Positions 63,701 through 64,000 of a stretch of DNA of 64,000 bases are shown here, one piece after another (the stretch's first letter is position 1; each line of letters starts with the position of its first letter). Below the pieces are notes generated by a model, which worked only from the letters and a program-made list of their open reading frames with translations, was not told where the DNA came from and ran no database searches. The stretch is taken from positions 1 to 64,000 of the forward strand of contig JANRLS010000143.1 in NCBI GenBank assembly GCA_033762315.1, read 5' to 3'. Origin of the DNA: CAYLLN01 sp033762315 (GTDB taxonomy: Bacteria; Planctomycetota; Planctomycetia; Pirellulales; Pirellulaceae). Position numbers and translations under genes: made by a program.

Positions 63701-64000
63701 CGCCAAGTGACAGGAACCCGGAGCTATCGGTCTTCGCTTTCTTCAGCAGGTCGATTGGCTGCCAGGAGGCCACCGGCGTGGTCGGGGCGGGAGAGACCTT
63801 CACCACAGACGGTGTCGAAGTGATCGGCGAGCCATCGATATGCACCCAGCTCGCCCCGGTGATTTGGCCATGATGCCCCTTGCCGGAAGAGTCGGTGAGA
63901 ATCGTCCCCGTCCCTTCGCTAAACTGGTAAAGGACTAATGTCTGGGCATCGGCGGCAAATTGCGGCGGCGGCGTGAAATTCTGCGTGTAGCGGGCGGTTT
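60798..64000 (-). CDS. Large LamG/NPCBM/PD40 protein, 5' end outside window
   Basis: The readable part is about 1067 residues and the start lies beyond the right edge. Near the edge it reads RYTQNFTPPPQFAADAQTL, LVLYQFSEGTGTILTDSSG and GHHGQITGASW, a LamG-type concanavalin ending. Then follow a DUF1080-like or jelly-roll segment, an NPCBM-type carbohydrate-binding module (GHITYDLSGKYDRF, VEVWGDGKRLWESG, VRGVRELKLLVRT), PD40/TolB-like repeats (AISPDERQLYFQRE, LSADGLAAAFMMDRGGGKREIWLASR, YDIWVTRRVPKK), a second NPCBM (VIYRLNGQYDTFAAVVG) and a C-terminal jelly roll. Such chains often continue from a Ser/Thr kinase in planctomycetes, which cannot be seen here. Confidence 0.8.
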   Translation of the reverse strand, partial: TARYTQNFTPPPQFAADAQTLVLYQFSEGTGTILTDSSGKGHHGQITGASWVHIDGSPITSTPSVVKVSPAPTTPVASWQPIDLLKKAKTDSSGFLSLGVGPDKQGGAPYFFDHTPIPEEYALELDLERQAGSAHTEIFLFAGGQTCSAVLGATTNPNPQRSGISLLDGKLAGNPENPTSVEGAALRDGQTCRVVCEVRKSGLRVLVDDRTLIDWTGDSSRLSAHEQLARSIASLGSRLGMVQWKGKVVVRRALLRPLAAAVVHLDDLPEKSATVRGAIRKAGQSAADLEEMRRNFSLEPASHSLMFHPEPDSPSPADQGHITYDLSGKYDRFQSTVHCRPTRQPPIFVEVWGDGKRLWESGNLAALKAVGAPANVDVRGVRELKLLVRTETTTQVGAVLWLDPRLTTLASDPLSPAPAAAARWPFDPADGKEYEWSAPENLGAAINTAKTEMLWAISPDERQLYFQREKAPFVAVRLADGAGFNSMNSAPGLSAGEHGSLSADGLAAAFMMDRGGGKREIWLASRKTPDQPFSTPQVAPPPINDDFQNDRAVLSADGLTLLTLSTRDPSAKAEIWLYTRPAIDQPFGTSERLGSPPNTPGWDMPYFISNDRCFLIASSQGADHQGPDRFVRYYQRAVATAPFGPGTELDIPLGTAARAANSGFRLAASGRSLYFDAPQLPGGQGNYDIWVTRRVPKKPAAVAAPVSGAAKIVYLDDLQETAWKDGHLKLGKHNLEFNGWTFTWRGQEPAHSLSTHPQKGKTALVIYRLNGQYDTFAAVVGLGDGVKDRAESPLTFRVTGDGRELWKSPSVQKLTDEAVCSISVRGVRELALEVSCSGGNFKAHGVWYEPRLTPLAASPPAASPLPIGTEVDLLPLVDLPQDALSGEWTRQGTELHLAGIQGANHLLRLPVEPGEEYSVRLAFSTDRGYPNIELPLEGNGVPISFNGDQVVLCLAGFKASREDQEAKNVRSPAGFFFHDNQRHEVVVSVSHPAANQVRIAVAVDGKPTLDWTGTRDQLKAIPGAAQTTPSLVFSTYHVKDSATKLLSAQLTTTKGTPKRLRPAAAK

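Noticed and set aside
1..64000. tRNA or rRNA genes, CRISPR arrays, transposase genes, integrase genes
   Set aside because: I looked for typical cloverleaf elements, regularly spaced repeats and transposase or integrase motifs and found none. A covariance-model search could still reveal a tRNA that I missed.

Overview
The window looks like a chromosomal segment of a planctomycete, probably Pirellulales-like. Base composition is visibly GC-rich. Marker families typical of the phylum are dense: DUF1592/DUF1552 and DUF1549/DUF1501 pairs, a PVC-type haem-binding dehydrogenase-like protein, a DUF1080 protein, a DPYRKWLGI-type membrane protein, ECF sigma factors followed by FecR/LamG-like membrane proteins, and NPCBM/PD40 proteins. 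No rRNA, tRNA, CRISPR array, prophage or intact insertion sequence was seen.

Region 1 (1-15450) reads as a signalling, stress and storage-carbohydrate block. It holds the end of a CheY-like regulator, a hybrid histidine kinase, and a sigma-54-dependent response regulator. Beside these is a run of small envelope/stress proteins (DUF3309, BON, DUF1328, CsbD, PRC-barrel and two very small proteins). Next come two ROK-type glucokinase paralogues flanking a HAD phosphatase, then treZ, treY and malQ. Near-consensus -24/-12 elements sit before the BON and DUF1328 genes next to the sigma-54 activator, so at least part of the stress set is probably a local sigma-54 regulon. TreY and TreZ would turn glucan ends into trehalose, MalQ would remodel the glucan, and glucokinases would return glucose to metabolism.

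Region 2 (15598-33618) has two parallel modules, each starting with an ECF sigma factor and a membrane partner. The first is followed by DUF1592 and DUF1552 genes and a leucine-rich-repeat protein. The second is followed by an SDR, a DUF1549/DUF1553 c-type cytochrome-like protein and a DUF1501 protein. Between them lie ubiX, with a possible leaderless promoter, and a large haem-binding dehydrogenase-like protein.

Region 3 (33643-38986, minus strand) is the most unusual part. Five tightly spaced genes encode a cytochrome P450, a Dabb (A/B barrel) protein, two Ddl-like ATP-grasp ligases (one fused to a GNAT acetyltransferase) and a polytopic membrane protein. I interpret this as a candidate small-molecule or peptide biosynthetic operon.

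Region 4 (39229-51567) is mixed housekeeping and accessory content: a lipoprotein, a diguanylate cyclase, a PaiB-like flavoprotein, gltX, ribD, a DPYRKWLGI protein, a PQQ-type beta-propeller, an HpcH/HpaI aldolase, membrane and terpenoid-toroid-like proteins, a HicBA toxin-antitoxin pair and an orphan groES. Region 5 (51568-64000) holds a decayed nucleotidyltransferase gene, a PHB-depolymerase-like esterase, a DUF1080 protein, a tandem-esterase/SMP-30 fusion, a prolyl oligopeptidase, an HExxH protein and a large NPCBM/PD40/LamG protein cut by the window end.
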